This document shows, in pieces, positions 1-7,436 of a DNA stretch of 10,174 bases (position 1 is its first letter; the number at the start of each line of letters is the position of its first letter). The position numbers were made by a program, and so were the translations under genes. The notes under the pieces are model-generated. The model was not told the origin of the DNA. It worked only from the letters and a program-made list of their open reading frames with translations, and did not search any database. Origin of the DNA: Flavobacteriales bacterium UBA4585 (GTDB taxonomy: Bacteria > Bacteroidota > Bacteroidia > Flavobacteriales > Schleiferiaceae); assembly GCA_949487015.1 (NCBI GenBank), contig CATAQZ010000263.1, positions 1 through 10,174 of the forward strand, read 5' to 3'.

Positions 1-2
1 TA

Positions 3-854
3 GTGCTGTCGAATGATCTCGATACACTGCTTCCTTCTTATCTCATATCTCGCCTTTATAATACTCCGCTTGTTTACGACACTCATGAATATTTCTGCGG
101 GGTACCTGAGATTCAAGGAAGGTGGGTTAAAAAAGTTTGGCTTGCTCTCGAGCGTAGCATTTTCCCTAAGCTTACACACGTGTGGACGGTAAATGAAAGT
201 ATTGCAGACCTTTATGAAAAGGATTACGGTATTCGACCTCAGGTGTTTCGAAACATAAGTCCTAAACCGCACGCGTTCGAGCCTAAATCTAAAAGAGAAT
301 TGGGACTGCCAGAGCACTTACGTATCGCAATAAATCAAGGTTCAGGTATGAATGTTGATAGGGGACTTGAAGAGGCGGTAGCAGCGGTTTCAGGTATGGA
401 AGGATGGCTTTTGCTTTTAGTGGGCAGTGGAGACGCTATTCCAAGTTTAAAAGAAAAAGTAGCTCAAGAAGGTTGGCAGGGGAAAGTGAAGTTTATTGAC
501 CGCATGCCTTATGACCAATTATTACACTACACAGCTGCAGCTGACGTGGGTTTAAGTTTAGATAAAGATTCAAATATTAATTACCGCTTTTCGCTCCCGA
601 ATAAACTATTTGACTACATCCACTGCAACACGCCAGTGGTGACTTCTCGCGTGGTTGAGGTAAAGCGCATTGTTGAAGATTACAATGTTGGACTAACAGT
701 ACATGTAGACAATATTTTGGCTTTACAAAGATCAATAGCTGCTGTTGCAGAGCATCGAGAAGCCTATGAACCTGGATTAAAGCATGCCCAAGAAGCTTTG
801 AGTTGGGAAAAAGAGCGGATTCCGCTTAGAAATTTCTACGCCCAATTTTTATAG
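3..854 (+). CDS. GT-B fold glycosyltransferase, GT4-like (5' end missing)
   Basis: This is the C-terminal 283 residues of a glycosyltransferase that would move a sugar from a nucleotide-sugar donor to a glycan or lipid acceptor at the cytoplasmic face of the membrane. The first visible residues (LSNDLDTLLPSYLISR, then LVYDTHEYF at about 23-31) match the end of the N-terminal Rossmann domain of GT4-like enzymes. The C-terminal donor-binding domain follows: QGSGMNVDRGLEE (112-124), a beta strand ending LLLVGSGD (137-144), and SLPNKLFDYI (197-206), the usual family motif before a PVV strand. The frame is open to the window edge, and the GTG at position 3 is only an internal codon, so the true start lies upstream. 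The last 29 bp overlap the convergent glycosyltransferase gene. Donor and acceptor cannot be read from the sequence. Fold and family are confident; the pathway (polysaccharide or LPS-type glycan) is inferred. Confidence 0.88.
   Translation: MLSNDLDTLLPSYLISRLYNTPLVYDTHEYFCGVPEIQGRWVKKVWLALERSIFPKLTHVWTVNESIADLYEKDYGIRPQVFRNISPKPHAFEPKSKRELGLPEHLRIAINQGSGMNVDRGLEEAVAAVSGMEGWLLLLVGSGDAIPSLKEKVAQEGWQGKVKFIDRMPYDQLLHYTAAADVGLSLDKDSNINYRFSLPNKLFDYIHCNTPVVTSRVVEVKRIVEDYNVGLTVHVDNILALQRSIAAVAEHREAYEPGLKHAQEALSWEKERIPLRNFYAQFL
808..826 (-). terminator. Small intrinsic terminator for the ftsE-GT2 operon, inside the GT4 gene
   Basis: Read on the minus strand, the GT2 stop codon TAA runs straight into AGCGG-AAT-CCGCT, a 5-bp GC-rich stem with a 3-nt loop. 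One base later comes a run of five T (plus-strand A at 808-812). Position and direction suit termination of the minus-strand operon. The stem is short, so efficiency may be modest. On the plus strand this DNA codes for the last residues of the GT4 protein. Confidence 0.45.
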
Positions 855-1740
855 TGTGTCCTGACAAACGGAGCAGCTTGTAAAAATCGAAAAGCAATAC
901 ACTTCGAACGCCACCGATGAGCAATGCGCGTATGCTGCCTGCAAATAGAATTCGTAAAAGGCGGATCAAGTATAAAACTCCAGTTCTTTGAAGTTTACGG
1001 TAGACGGCAAATAATCGGACCTCTTCGTCAATTTTACCTTCTCGAATAAGCGCTCCGAGGTTATCCACAGCAAGGTCAGTTTTATCAAGAAATTCTGTAT
1101 CGCTATCGCCATCTAAATGGTAGGCGGGGTTTTCGATGTGTCTTATGGTTATGCACGCATAGCGCAATTCTTGTCCGAAAAGAGTGTCCTCGTGACCATA
1201 TTTTTTAAGACTTTCATCAAAAGGATGTTTAAAGAAAGTAGTGCGTGCAATGGCGAAATTAAAAGCGCTAAAATTCGCATGAGGGCTTCCTTCGCGTCTG
1301 ACTGCAGGAATGGCTTCTTTATGCTGGCCGATTGCATAACGAAGACTCGTACGGCCGCGCTGGTAGGCTGTTCCCCCGACGACGACTTCGGCATCATCGA
1401 GCGCTTCGCAATACGACTTCAAAAATTGTTGGGGTTGAACCGGTAGTGCATCGGCATCTAAGAACAATAAATAATTTCCAGTCGATGCTTTAGCAATGGT
1501 GTTTCTGTTATTGCTGCGCCCGAGACCATTAGGGTGGTGGAGGTAACGTAAGCCGTATTGGGTTTTCCATTGCTTTGCTTCAGCGGCTGGTTCTGGGTAC
1601 TGGTCGCCTGCGATAATTTCTACGTTCCAATTTTTGGATAAAGCATTTCTCCCTAGGTCTAAGGCGTGTAAAAGCGCACCTAGATTATCACCGTAACTAG
1701 CAATACAAATGCTCAGTGTATTTTGATCCGGTGCCTTCAA
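826..1740 (-). CDS. GT-A fold glycosyltransferase, family 2-like (TTG start)
   Basis: A 304-residue glycosyltransferase that probably transfers a sugar from a nucleotide-sugar in the cytoplasm. The N-terminus LSICIASYGDN (9-19) is the first strand of a GT2 domain. LLFLDADALP (91-100) carries the DxD metal and donor site at 95-97. NFSAFNFAIAR (156-166) and YGHEDTLFGQEL (181-192), with the conserved Glu-Asp pair, match the acceptor side and catalytic-base region, and His208 may be a further metal ligand. Residues 256-293 are rich in Leu, Ile and Arg and look like an amphipathic membrane-associating tail. Translation appears to start at TTG (1740-1738), 5 nt after the ftsE stop, which suggests translational coupling. 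The open frame contains no ATG, either upstream back to the preceding stop or internally. The gene ends convergently with the GT4 gene, overlapping it by 29 bp. The substrate is unknown. Confidence 0.87.
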   Translation of the reverse strand: MKAPDQNTLSICIASYGDNLGALLHALDLGRNALSKNWNVEIIAGDQYPEPAAEAKQWKTQYGLRYLHHPNGLGRSNNRNTIAKASTGNYLLFLDADALPVQPQQFLKSYCEALDDAEVVVGGTAYQRGRTSLRYAIGQHKEAIPAVRREGSPHANFSAFNFAIARTTFFKHPFDESLKKYGHEDTLFGQELRYACITIRHIENPAYHLDGDSDTEFLDKTDLAVDNLGALIREGKIDEEVRLFAVYRKLQRTGVLYLIRLLRILFAGSIRALLIGGVRSVLLFDFYKLLRLSGHTIKIGRRNF

Positions 1741-1745
1741 AAGAT

Positions 1746-2423
1746 TTAAAAGGCTTGTACTTGAGTACTGCTCACTCCGCCGTTTTCTACTTTTAAGGTG
1801 CGGTTAGCGTATTTATGGATCAATTGGAAATCATGCGTTGCCATCAAAACAGCCTTGCCTTGTTCAGTGAGGCTTAGTAATAAACTCATGATTTCTTCAG
1901 AGGTACGTGGGTCTAAATTTCCTGTAGGTTCATCCGCAAGAATGATTTTAGGGTCGTTTAACAGTGCACGCGCTATAGCTACTCTTTGCTGCTCTCCACC
2001 TGAGATTTCGAAGGTGCTCTTATGTTTTTTATTCTGCATGCCTACTAAGGATAAGACTTCCACAATTCTCTTCGCACGTGCTTCTTTGTCTTTCCATCCT
2101 GTTGCACGCAGGACAAAATCTAGATTGCCTTCAACGCTTCGGTCACTGAGTAACTGAAAATCTTGAAAGACGATGCCTAAATCACGGCGTAAGGCGGGGA
2201 TTTTTGAGTCCTTTAGTCCATTAAGTTCATGGTCCGAAACGTGGCCTTCTCCTTGCGTTAAGGGCAGGTCACCGTAAAGTGTTTTTAGAACTGAGCTTTT
2301 GCCAGACCCCGTTTGCCCAATGAGATATACGAATTCACCTGCACTGATTTCGAAGTCTACCCCGCTTAGAACGAGGTGTTTGCCTTGGAAAATGGATGCG
2401 TTTTTTAAAGCGACTAAAGCCAT
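1746..2423 (-). CDS. ftsE: Cell-division ABC transporter ATPase FtsE
   Basis: A 225-residue ABC ATPase, about the usual FtsE length. With the membrane protein FtsX, FtsE forms a complex that in well-studied bacteria couples ATP hydrolysis at the divisome to control of periplasmic peptidoglycan hydrolases. Visible motifs are Walker A GQTGSGKS (36-43), Q-loop VFQDFQLL (85-92, Gln87), signature ISGGEQQ (140-146, Ile replacing the common Leu), Walker B ILADEP (161-166), D-loop GNLD (168-171) and the switch His197. The segments AGEFVYLIGQTGSGKSS, LGIVFQDFQLL and ADEPTGNLDP are typical of FtsE rather than of LolD or generic MacB-type ATPases. No ftsX is adjacent, so the partner must lie elsewhere. 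The gene is transcribed away from the TPR operon and is first in a probable two-gene operon with the GT2. I saw no clear Shine-Dalgarno sequence. LolD-like export remains a minor alternative. Confidence 0.86.
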   Translation of the reverse strand: MALVALKNASIFQGKHLVLSGVDFEISAGEFVYLIGQTGSGKSSVLKTLYGDLPLTQGEGHVSDHELNGLKDSKIPALRRDLGIVFQDFQLLSDRSVEGNLDFVLRATGWKDKEARAKRIVEVLSLVGMQNKKHKSTFEISGGEQQRVAIARALLNDPKIILADEPTGNLDPRTSEEIMSLLLSLTEQGKAVLMATHDFQLIHKYANRTLKVENGGVSSTQVQAF

Positions 2424-2560
2424 TGAGTATATGATCAGTTATAGGGCTACAAGCTATTAAATCCTCACTAGATAACATACCAAAGTAGCGAGGTTCTGCG
2501 TTTTTTCATGTGAATAACTCCCCTTAATAAACCTGTTTTACCCTCCTACGTGCGAAGGGC

Positions 2561-2568
2561 TACGTTTA
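2561..2568 (+). promoter_or_regulatory. Candidate -7 element for the TPR/barrel operon
   Basis: TACGTTTA matches the Bacteroidota -7 consensus TAnnTTTG at every fixed position except the last. It lies 21 bases before the start codon, giving a very short leader. No convincing TTG -33 element is seen at the expected distance, so this is a weak call. The rest of the 166-bp divergent spacer holds no gene I can support, and I found no exact TAnnTTTG on the minus strand for ftsE. Confidence 0.3.
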
Positions 2569-2583
2569 TTTTTAAGGATAAAC
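2564..2583 (+). repeat. Inverted repeat around the ribosome-binding region of the TPR gene
   Basis: GTTTAT (2564-2569) and ATAAAC (2578-2583) form a perfect 6-bp dyad with an 8-nt loop. AAGGA (2574-2578), the only Shine-Dalgarno-like sequence here, lies in the loop and touches the 3' arm, about 11 nt before the ATG. The 3' arm is also part of a 9-bp direct repeat, ATAAACCTG, at 2527-2535 and 2578-2586. The arms are A/T-rich, so an RNA hairpin would be weak. A protein-binding site is an equal possibility. Confidence 0.35.
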
Positions 2584-2589
2584 CTGAAA

Positions 2590-5500
2590 ATGATGAGAAG
2601 ATTTCTCTACAGTGCGCTGTTGTTGGCCTTTGCTCATGTGAGTATAGCTCAAGAAACACCTTTAGAAGCAGGACTTGAAGCTACCTACAGTGAAAGTGTT
2701 GATTTGTTTGAAGACGGACTCTATGCAGCGGCAAGAGTTGGTTTTGACGAACTGCTGGAGTCTAATTTGCCGACGCAGAGCTTTTTAAAAGAGGAGAGCA
2801 GCTTTTATCGTGCGCTTTGTGCACTTTATCTGATGAACGAAAACAGTGAATACTTTTTGACGTATTTCGCCCAAACGTATCCATTGAGTCCGCGTTGGCA
2901 AGAAGCACATATCACAGCGGCAAATTACTATTTCAATAATCGTAGATATAAGAAAGTCGTACAATGGCTCGGGGCTATAGACCAGCAGGATGTTTCTTCA
3001 AGCTATAGAAGTGAATACTATTTTAAATTGGCTTACAGTTATCTAATGGCTAAGGATGTAGATAAGGCTCGTAATCTGTTTTTTCAGGGGAAGGATTACA
3101 AAGGAGAGTATCGCAGTCATCACAGGTACTATTATGGACACATTGCTTATGAAGCAGAGCAGTATAGTACGGCTGTTGAGCAGTTTAAGCTGTTAGTGGG
3201 TGATGATAGATTCGGCGGCGTAGTGCCTTATTACCTGAGTCAGATCTATTACAAAACGGGCGAAATAGATGAGTTGCTGCGTGTTGGAGAGGCATTACTA
3301 GAGCAAGCTGTGGCGTCACGAGCGGCTGAGGTTGCAAAACTTATTGGGGAAGGGTATTATCAAAAGAAAGATTGGAAATCAGCAGCACTATATTTAGAGA
3401 AACACCAATTGTTGGGAGGTAAGCTCGATCAACAAGACCATTATAAATTAGGTTTTGTGCTCTACAAAACCAGCCGTTACGAAGAGGCCATTAGTGCATT
3501 CAATAAGATTCACAATCGGGGAGATGATTTAGGGCAGAGTGCGTATTACCATCTGGCAGACTGTTATTTGAAAACAGGTAAAAAAACGGAGGCTCAATCC
3601 GCTTTTTTCCGTGCAAGTGAGAGTGGAAAAGATCAGTCTCTTCGTGAAGATGCCTATTTTAATTACGCGAAATTGGCCTATGATTCTAGTACGCCATTTG
3701 AACAGCCTTTAGATATTTTTAAAGCCTTTTTAAGCACTTATCCCAACAGTCGTCACCGTCAAGAAGCGAATGAATACCTCGCGAATTTGTACCTGAATTC
3801 TAAAGATTACGAAAGTGCGATGAAAGCAATTTCAGCTGCAGGTTTAGATCAACCGACCATGCAAGGCGCATACCAAAAAGTAGCTTATTTCAGGGGGGTG
3901 CAGCATTTTAATGCAATACAGTATACCGCTGCAAGACGTTTATTCAATAAGTCGTTAGACTATCCGTTAAATAATGTTTATGCGGCCTTAGCCCATTATT
4001 GGCTAGCGGAGATTGCATACAGAGAAGACGATTTTGATGCGGCACTAGTTGAAATTAGTATGTTCGAGGCCACGCCAGGTTCTGCAACACTCAGTGAGTA
4101 CAGACGTAGCCTATACAACAAGGGGTACGCCTATTTCTCGAAAGAAGATTACCGCAATGCAGCAACTACTTTCCGGTTGTTCCTGAATAGCGCTAAACTT
4201 GGAAAAAAATTGGCAAATGACGCGGAACTCCGGTTGGCGGATTCCTATTTTATGACGGCCCAATATGCGAATGCTATAACGTATTACACTACCTATCTCG
4301 GAAGACAAGTTCCTGATGCCGACTATGCGGCATTCCAACGTTCGCTTTGTTATGGCTTAGTTGATGAACCTCAGAAAAAAGGGGATGCTTTAGAGGCATT
4401 AGTAAAGCGATTCCCAAATTCTGTATATGCAACTGATGCCTATTTTGAATTGGGCGAAACCTACATGAAATTGGGTAAAAACAAGCGTGCCGAAGAAATC
4501 TTCAATGCATTTATTGGAGATTATCCCAAGAGTCGTTTTGTTAAAAATGCCCATGTTGCGTTGGGTTTAATCTACCGAACGCAGGGGAACAGTGAAGCGG
4601 CTTTGGCGGCTTTTAAAAGGGTTGTTGAAACGTATCCGAATACCTCTGAAAGTAAAGAAGCATTAGGACTGGCCAAAATTCAATATTCAGAATTGGACCA
4701 ATTAGGTGACTATGTGGATTGGATACAAACACTTACGGGGACAGATATTGGTCAGAGTGCGCTGGATTCTACACTTTACAATGGTGCATTTGATCGTTAC
4801 AGCTTGGGAGATTGCCCTGGTGCTAAAAAAGGCATGCTGGAGTACCTCGCGAAATTCCCTGATGGCATTTTCCAAGTCCCTGCGAATTATTACATGGCTG
4901 AATGTGCTTTCGCTGAGGGCGATGATGAAATGGCGACTGCAGGTTATGAGGCCGTGGAGCGCTCAGGCGAATTGAGTTTCCGTAAAAGAACCGTGGAGCG
5001 CTTGGCGAGCTTGTATTATGCGGATGAAGATTTTGAAGCTGCATTTACATATTTCCAGCAAGTGGTAAGTTTAGTTGGGAATGCAGATGAGGGTCGTCGA
5101 GCGCGTTTAGGGTTAATGCGCTGCGCAAAGGCATTAGAGGACGTTCCTGTCGTAATGCAATATGCTGAAAGTTTATTACAAGACGAAGGGCTTCCTGCGG
5201 AATGGCGATCAGAGGCATTAATGAATGCGTCACGCAGTGCCTTGCAAATGAGCGACAGTGCTAATGCAAAACGCTATTATACCCAGGTAGCAGAGGAGAT
5301 TAAAGGAGAGGCACAAGCTGAATCGAACTATTATTTAGCCGAATTCGAATTTGTACAGGCAAAATATGAAGCTTCGAATGAGCGCATCTTCTGGATGATT
5401 GATAATTTACCTACCTATCCACAATGGCGATGGAAATCGTTATTGCTCATGGCAAAAAATTATGCCGGCCTTCAAGATGATTTCCAAGCGAATTATACGC

Positions 5501-5670
5501 TCGATTTCATTATTGAAAATGCTGATTTCGGAACATTGGCGCAGGAGGCACAACAATTCAAGGCCGATCTAGCGCTAAGTCGTGAACGAGAGTCTCAGAT
5601 GACCTTTGGCGTAGATAGCTTAAAGGTAGAAGGATCGGAATTAGAAGAGTTAGAAGAAATTGAAGAGTAA
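2590..5670 (+). CDS. Secreted TPR-repeat protein, about 1000 residues
   Basis: A 1026-residue protein with an N-terminal signal peptide (MMRRFLYSALLLAFAHVSIA, cleavage probably after Ala20 before QET), so it should work in the periplasm or on the inner face of the outer membrane. Nearly all of the rest is helical tetratricopeptide-like repeats. Clear examples start at about residue 318 (AYYHLADCYLKTGKKTEA), 616 (DAYFELGETYMKLGKNKRAE) and 653 (NAHVALGLIYRTQGNSEAA), and many diverged units are rich in Tyr, as in outer-membrane-lipoprotein-like TPR folds. The protein ends in an acidic tail (SELEELEEIEE). No enzyme domain is visible. It is first in an operon, 6 bp before an outer-membrane barrel gene, so a scaffold or assembly role for that barrel is a reasonable inference. 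From memory, Flavobacteriia often carry a similar pair of a large TPR protein and a barrel. Two adjacent ATG codons offer alternative starts one residue apart. Confidence 0.88.
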   Translation: MMRRFLYSALLLAFAHVSIAQETPLEAGLEATYSESVDLFEDGLYAAARVGFDELLESNLPTQSFLKEESSFYRALCALYLMNENSEYFLTYFAQTYPLSPRWQEAHITAANYYFNNRRYKKVVQWLGAIDQQDVSSSYRSEYYFKLAYSYLMAKDVDKARNLFFQGKDYKGEYRSHHRYYYGHIAYEAEQYSTAVEQFKLLVGDDRFGGVVPYYLSQIYYKTGEIDELLRVGEALLEQAVASRAAEVAKLIGEGYYQKKDWKSAALYLEKHQLLGGKLDQQDHYKLGFVLYKTSRYEEAISAFNKIHNRGDDLGQSAYYHLADCYLKTGKKTEAQSAFFRASESGKDQSLREDAYFNYAKLAYDSSTPFEQPLDIFKAFLSTYPNSRHRQEANEYLANLYLNSKDYESAMKAISAAGLDQPTMQGAYQKVAYFRGVQHFNAIQYTAARRLFNKSLDYPLNNVYAALAHYWLAEIAYREDDFDAALVEISMFEATPGSATLSEYRRSLYNKGYAYFSKEDYRNAATTFRLFLNSAKLGKKLANDAELRLADSYFMTAQYANAITYYTTYLGRQVPDADYAAFQRSLCYGLVDEPQKKGDALEALVKRFPNSVYATDAYFELGETYMKLGKNKRAEEIFNAFIGDYPKSRFVKNAHVALGLIYRTQGNSEAALAAFKRVVETYPNTSESKEALGLAKIQYSELDQLGDYVDWIQTLTGTDIGQSALDSTLYNGAFDRYSLGDCPGAKKGMLEYLAKFPDGIFQVPANYYMAECAFAEGDDEMATAGYEAVERSGELSFRKRTVERLASLYYADEDFEAAFTYFQQVVSLVGNADEGRRARLGLMRCAKALEDVPVVMQYAESLLQDEGLPAEWRSEALMNASRSALQMSDSANAKRYYTQVAEEIKGEAQAESNYYLAEFEFVQAKYEASNERIFWMIDNLPTYPQWRWKSLLLMAKNYAGLQDDFQANYTLDFIIENADFGTLAQEAQQFKADLALSRERESQMTFGVDSLKVEGSELEELEEIEE

Positions 5671-5676
5671 CGACAT

Positions 5677-7335
5677 ATGAAAAGGACAGTACTATTAGGA
5701 CTCATGTTGTTGCCAGTATTGGCTTGGAGTCAAGAGGAATCAGGCGATGAAGTAAAAAGCGTCGAAATCAGAGTAGTTGAAGATTACAAAGCACAGGTGC
5801 GTGCTGCACATAAAATTTCTGAGCAACCATCTTTTGCGGATACAACCTCGGAAAAATTAGCCGTAAATGTTCGTATTCAGCCTAAAGGAATGGTCATAGA
5901 TTTTGATCCGGATCCGATACCGAGTATTCGACTAGGTAGAGTGAAACTACCTAAGCTGCCTACGCAAAAAGTGAGCCTAGGTGCGGGTAATTATACTGGG
6001 ACGTATGCCAGCTTCGTTCTTTCTTCGCCAAGGAGTAAGAAGAACGTTTGGGGCATAAAAGCGCTGCACGATGGTACGCTAGGCGGTGTAAATAGCCCGT
6101 TCTATACTCAACCTACTTACGAGAATACGCTTTTGGCCGATTTTCAGCGTGCGACTAAGAATTGGAATTTTAAAACTCAAGCGCTCCTCCAAGCGAATTA
6201 CCACAGTTTCTATGGTGCGGCCGAGACTGGCGTATTAGATACGGTGCGTGGAGCTTGGCAGCAGACTTATGGTGTAAACCAACAATGGTTGAGGACCTCT
6301 AATCCTACCAGTAAGGTGTTAGCGACGTACCGTAGTGGTGGAATATCTTATCTATTTACACATGCTGGTTTTGCCACGAGTGAGCACCTGGCCAAAACAT
6401 TGCATACTATTGAGCTAGAGGCAGGTGATCAGGAAATTAATCTAGACTTGGGTTACCAATTTTCACAATACAATGGTTGGTTTGTCGCAGGTGGACAATA
6501 CCATAATTTCACAATTGCCCCGGTTACACAAGGCAAAAACGGTATACTCTCCTACGAATTCGGTTTAGACTTTAGTGGGACACAAACGTCAGGCTTAGCG
6601 CAGGATCGATTCGAGTTTTATGTATTCCCTAAAGTAAATCTGCAGGCGGAAATTTTACGCCGAACCCTTGCTATATATGGGGGATGGGACGGTTCCTCAA
6701 AGCAACAAACAATACAAAGTATGCTTCAGGAAGTACCGCAAATATCGTTAGATCAAGAATTTAGATTATCTGGTCAAAATCGCGGTTATGTAGGAATGCA
6801 AGGTGCCCTTATAGGTAAACTACAGTATAGATTAGAAGGTGCCATGACGTTTATGAATGATGCTATACAATTCACAAGAGATACAGTGCTTTCCCCTGTA
6901 GATATAAATGGTACACTTCTTCCAGCACTTTCTGTGAGTTATGCGGAGCAGGTTCTAAAAACATCCTTGAGAGGTGAGTTAAACTTACCGTTGAAACAGC
7001 TCACTGTAAGCACTTATGCCCAGTTTAACGCGTATTCTGGCGATTCCTACTTTGGACGTGAAGGTCAGGTTATAGGTGGTCTACTCTCCTATGAAATCAA
7101 CGATCTTCGAGTTACGACCGCAGCAAAGCACGTAAGTGGTAGGTATTCTATGGCTTCTACGCAACTTAGTTTAGAGTCCTACACGGATGTCAATCTGCAG
7201 TTGGGTTATGAGATCAATGATAATCTGAGTATCAGTTTACGTGCCTTCAACCTACTTAATCAGGACTATCAAACCTATTTAGGGTATCGCGTTCGAGGTG
7301 TCAGAGGGTTGTTCGTGTTGAACTACCAGTTCTAA
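5677..7335 (+). CDS. TonB-receptor-like outer-membrane beta-barrel protein without a plug
   Basis: A 552-residue exported protein. The signal peptide MKRTVLLGLMLLPVLAWS is followed by QEES. Residues 20-95 form a charged, proline-containing N-terminal segment (SVEIRVVEDYKAQV, later PDPIPSIRLGRVKLPKLP). From about residue 98 onward alternating hydrophobic and polar strands with many Tyr, Gln and Gly suggest a transmembrane beta-barrel. The C-terminus has FNLLNQDYQTY (524-534) and ends LFVLNYQF, the terminal-Phe pattern of TonB-dependent receptors. It is much shorter than typical receptors, and I see neither a carboxypeptidase-like domain nor a plug domain. SVEIRVVEDY could be a degenerate TonB-box-like segment, but this is speculative. 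The gene follows the TPR gene by 6 bp. The GA-rich codons of the acidic TPR tail place a GAAGAG-type sequence just before its start and may serve as its ribosome-binding site. Substrate unknown; a structural or assembly role is as likely as transport. Confidence 0.8.
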   Translation: MKRTVLLGLMLLPVLAWSQEESGDEVKSVEIRVVEDYKAQVRAAHKISEQPSFADTTSEKLAVNVRIQPKGMVIDFDPDPIPSIRLGRVKLPKLPTQKVSLGAGNYTGTYASFVLSSPRSKKNVWGIKALHDGTLGGVNSPFYTQPTYENTLLADFQRATKNWNFKTQALLQANYHSFYGAAETGVLDTVRGAWQQTYGVNQQWLRTSNPTSKVLATYRSGGISYLFTHAGFATSEHLAKTLHTIELEAGDQEINLDLGYQFSQYNGWFVAGGQYHNFTIAPVTQGKNGILSYEFGLDFSGTQTSGLAQDRFEFYVFPKVNLQAEILRRTLAIYGGWDGSSKQQTIQSMLQEVPQISLDQEFRLSGQNRGYVGMQGALIGKLQYRLEGAMTFMNDAIQFTRDTVLSPVDINGTLLPALSVSYAEQVLKTSLRGELNLPLKQLTVSTYAQFNAYSGDSYFGREGQVIGGLLSYEINDLRVTTAAKHVSGRYSMASTQLSLESYTDVNLQLGYEINDNLSISLRAFNLLNQDYQTYLGYRVRGVRGLFVLNYQF

Positions 7336-7345
7336 GCGGATCAAA

Positions 7346-7364
7346 TCACGCGTAAACCGCGTGA
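7346..7364 (+). repeat. GC-rich 7-bp perfect dyad after the barrel gene
   Basis: TCACGCG (7346-7352) and CGCGTGA (7358-7364) are perfect inverted copies around a 5-nt spacer, TAAAC. The dyad begins 10 bases after the barrel stop codon and lies 116 bases upstream of gyrB. No T-run follows, so it is not a standard intrinsic terminator. It could be a 3' stabilising hairpin of the TPR/barrel mRNA or an operator for gyrB. Confidence 0.5.
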
Positions 7365-7387
7365 ATGTTAATAAAAATGTTGGTAAA

Positions 7388-7422
7388 AGAAGAGGGGCTT
7401 TATGTCCCTTTTCTCGCTTTTT
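7388..7422 (+). terminator. Intrinsic terminator of the TPR/barrel operon
   Basis: An RNA stem of about 10 pairs can form between 7388-7397 and 7405-7414, including two G-U pairs and a GGG/CCC core, with the 7-nt loop CTTTATG. After CG the sequence continues CTTTTT (7417-7422). It lies between the barrel stop and the gyrB promoter element, as expected for separation of the two units. Confidence 0.6.
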
Positions 7423-7436
7423 GGGTACCTAAAAGG

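Noticed and set aside
1117..1446. Plus-strand open frame of 109 codons opposite the GT2 gene
   Set aside because: It lies entirely antisense to a well-supported glycosyltransferase and shows no recognisable domain or coding pattern.
1798..2157. Plus-strand open frame of 119 codons opposite ftsE
   Set aside because: It is antisense to conserved ABC motifs and its product looks like a frame shadow.
2481..2488. CAAAGTAG as a minus-strand -7 element for ftsE
   Set aside because: Read in reverse complement it is TA-N1-TTTG, one base short of TAnnTTTG, and no clear -33 element accompanies it.
2541..2559. CCCT...AGGG inverted repeat in the ftsE/TPR spacer
   Set aside because: Only four pairs with a long loop and no T-run, so it is likely chance.
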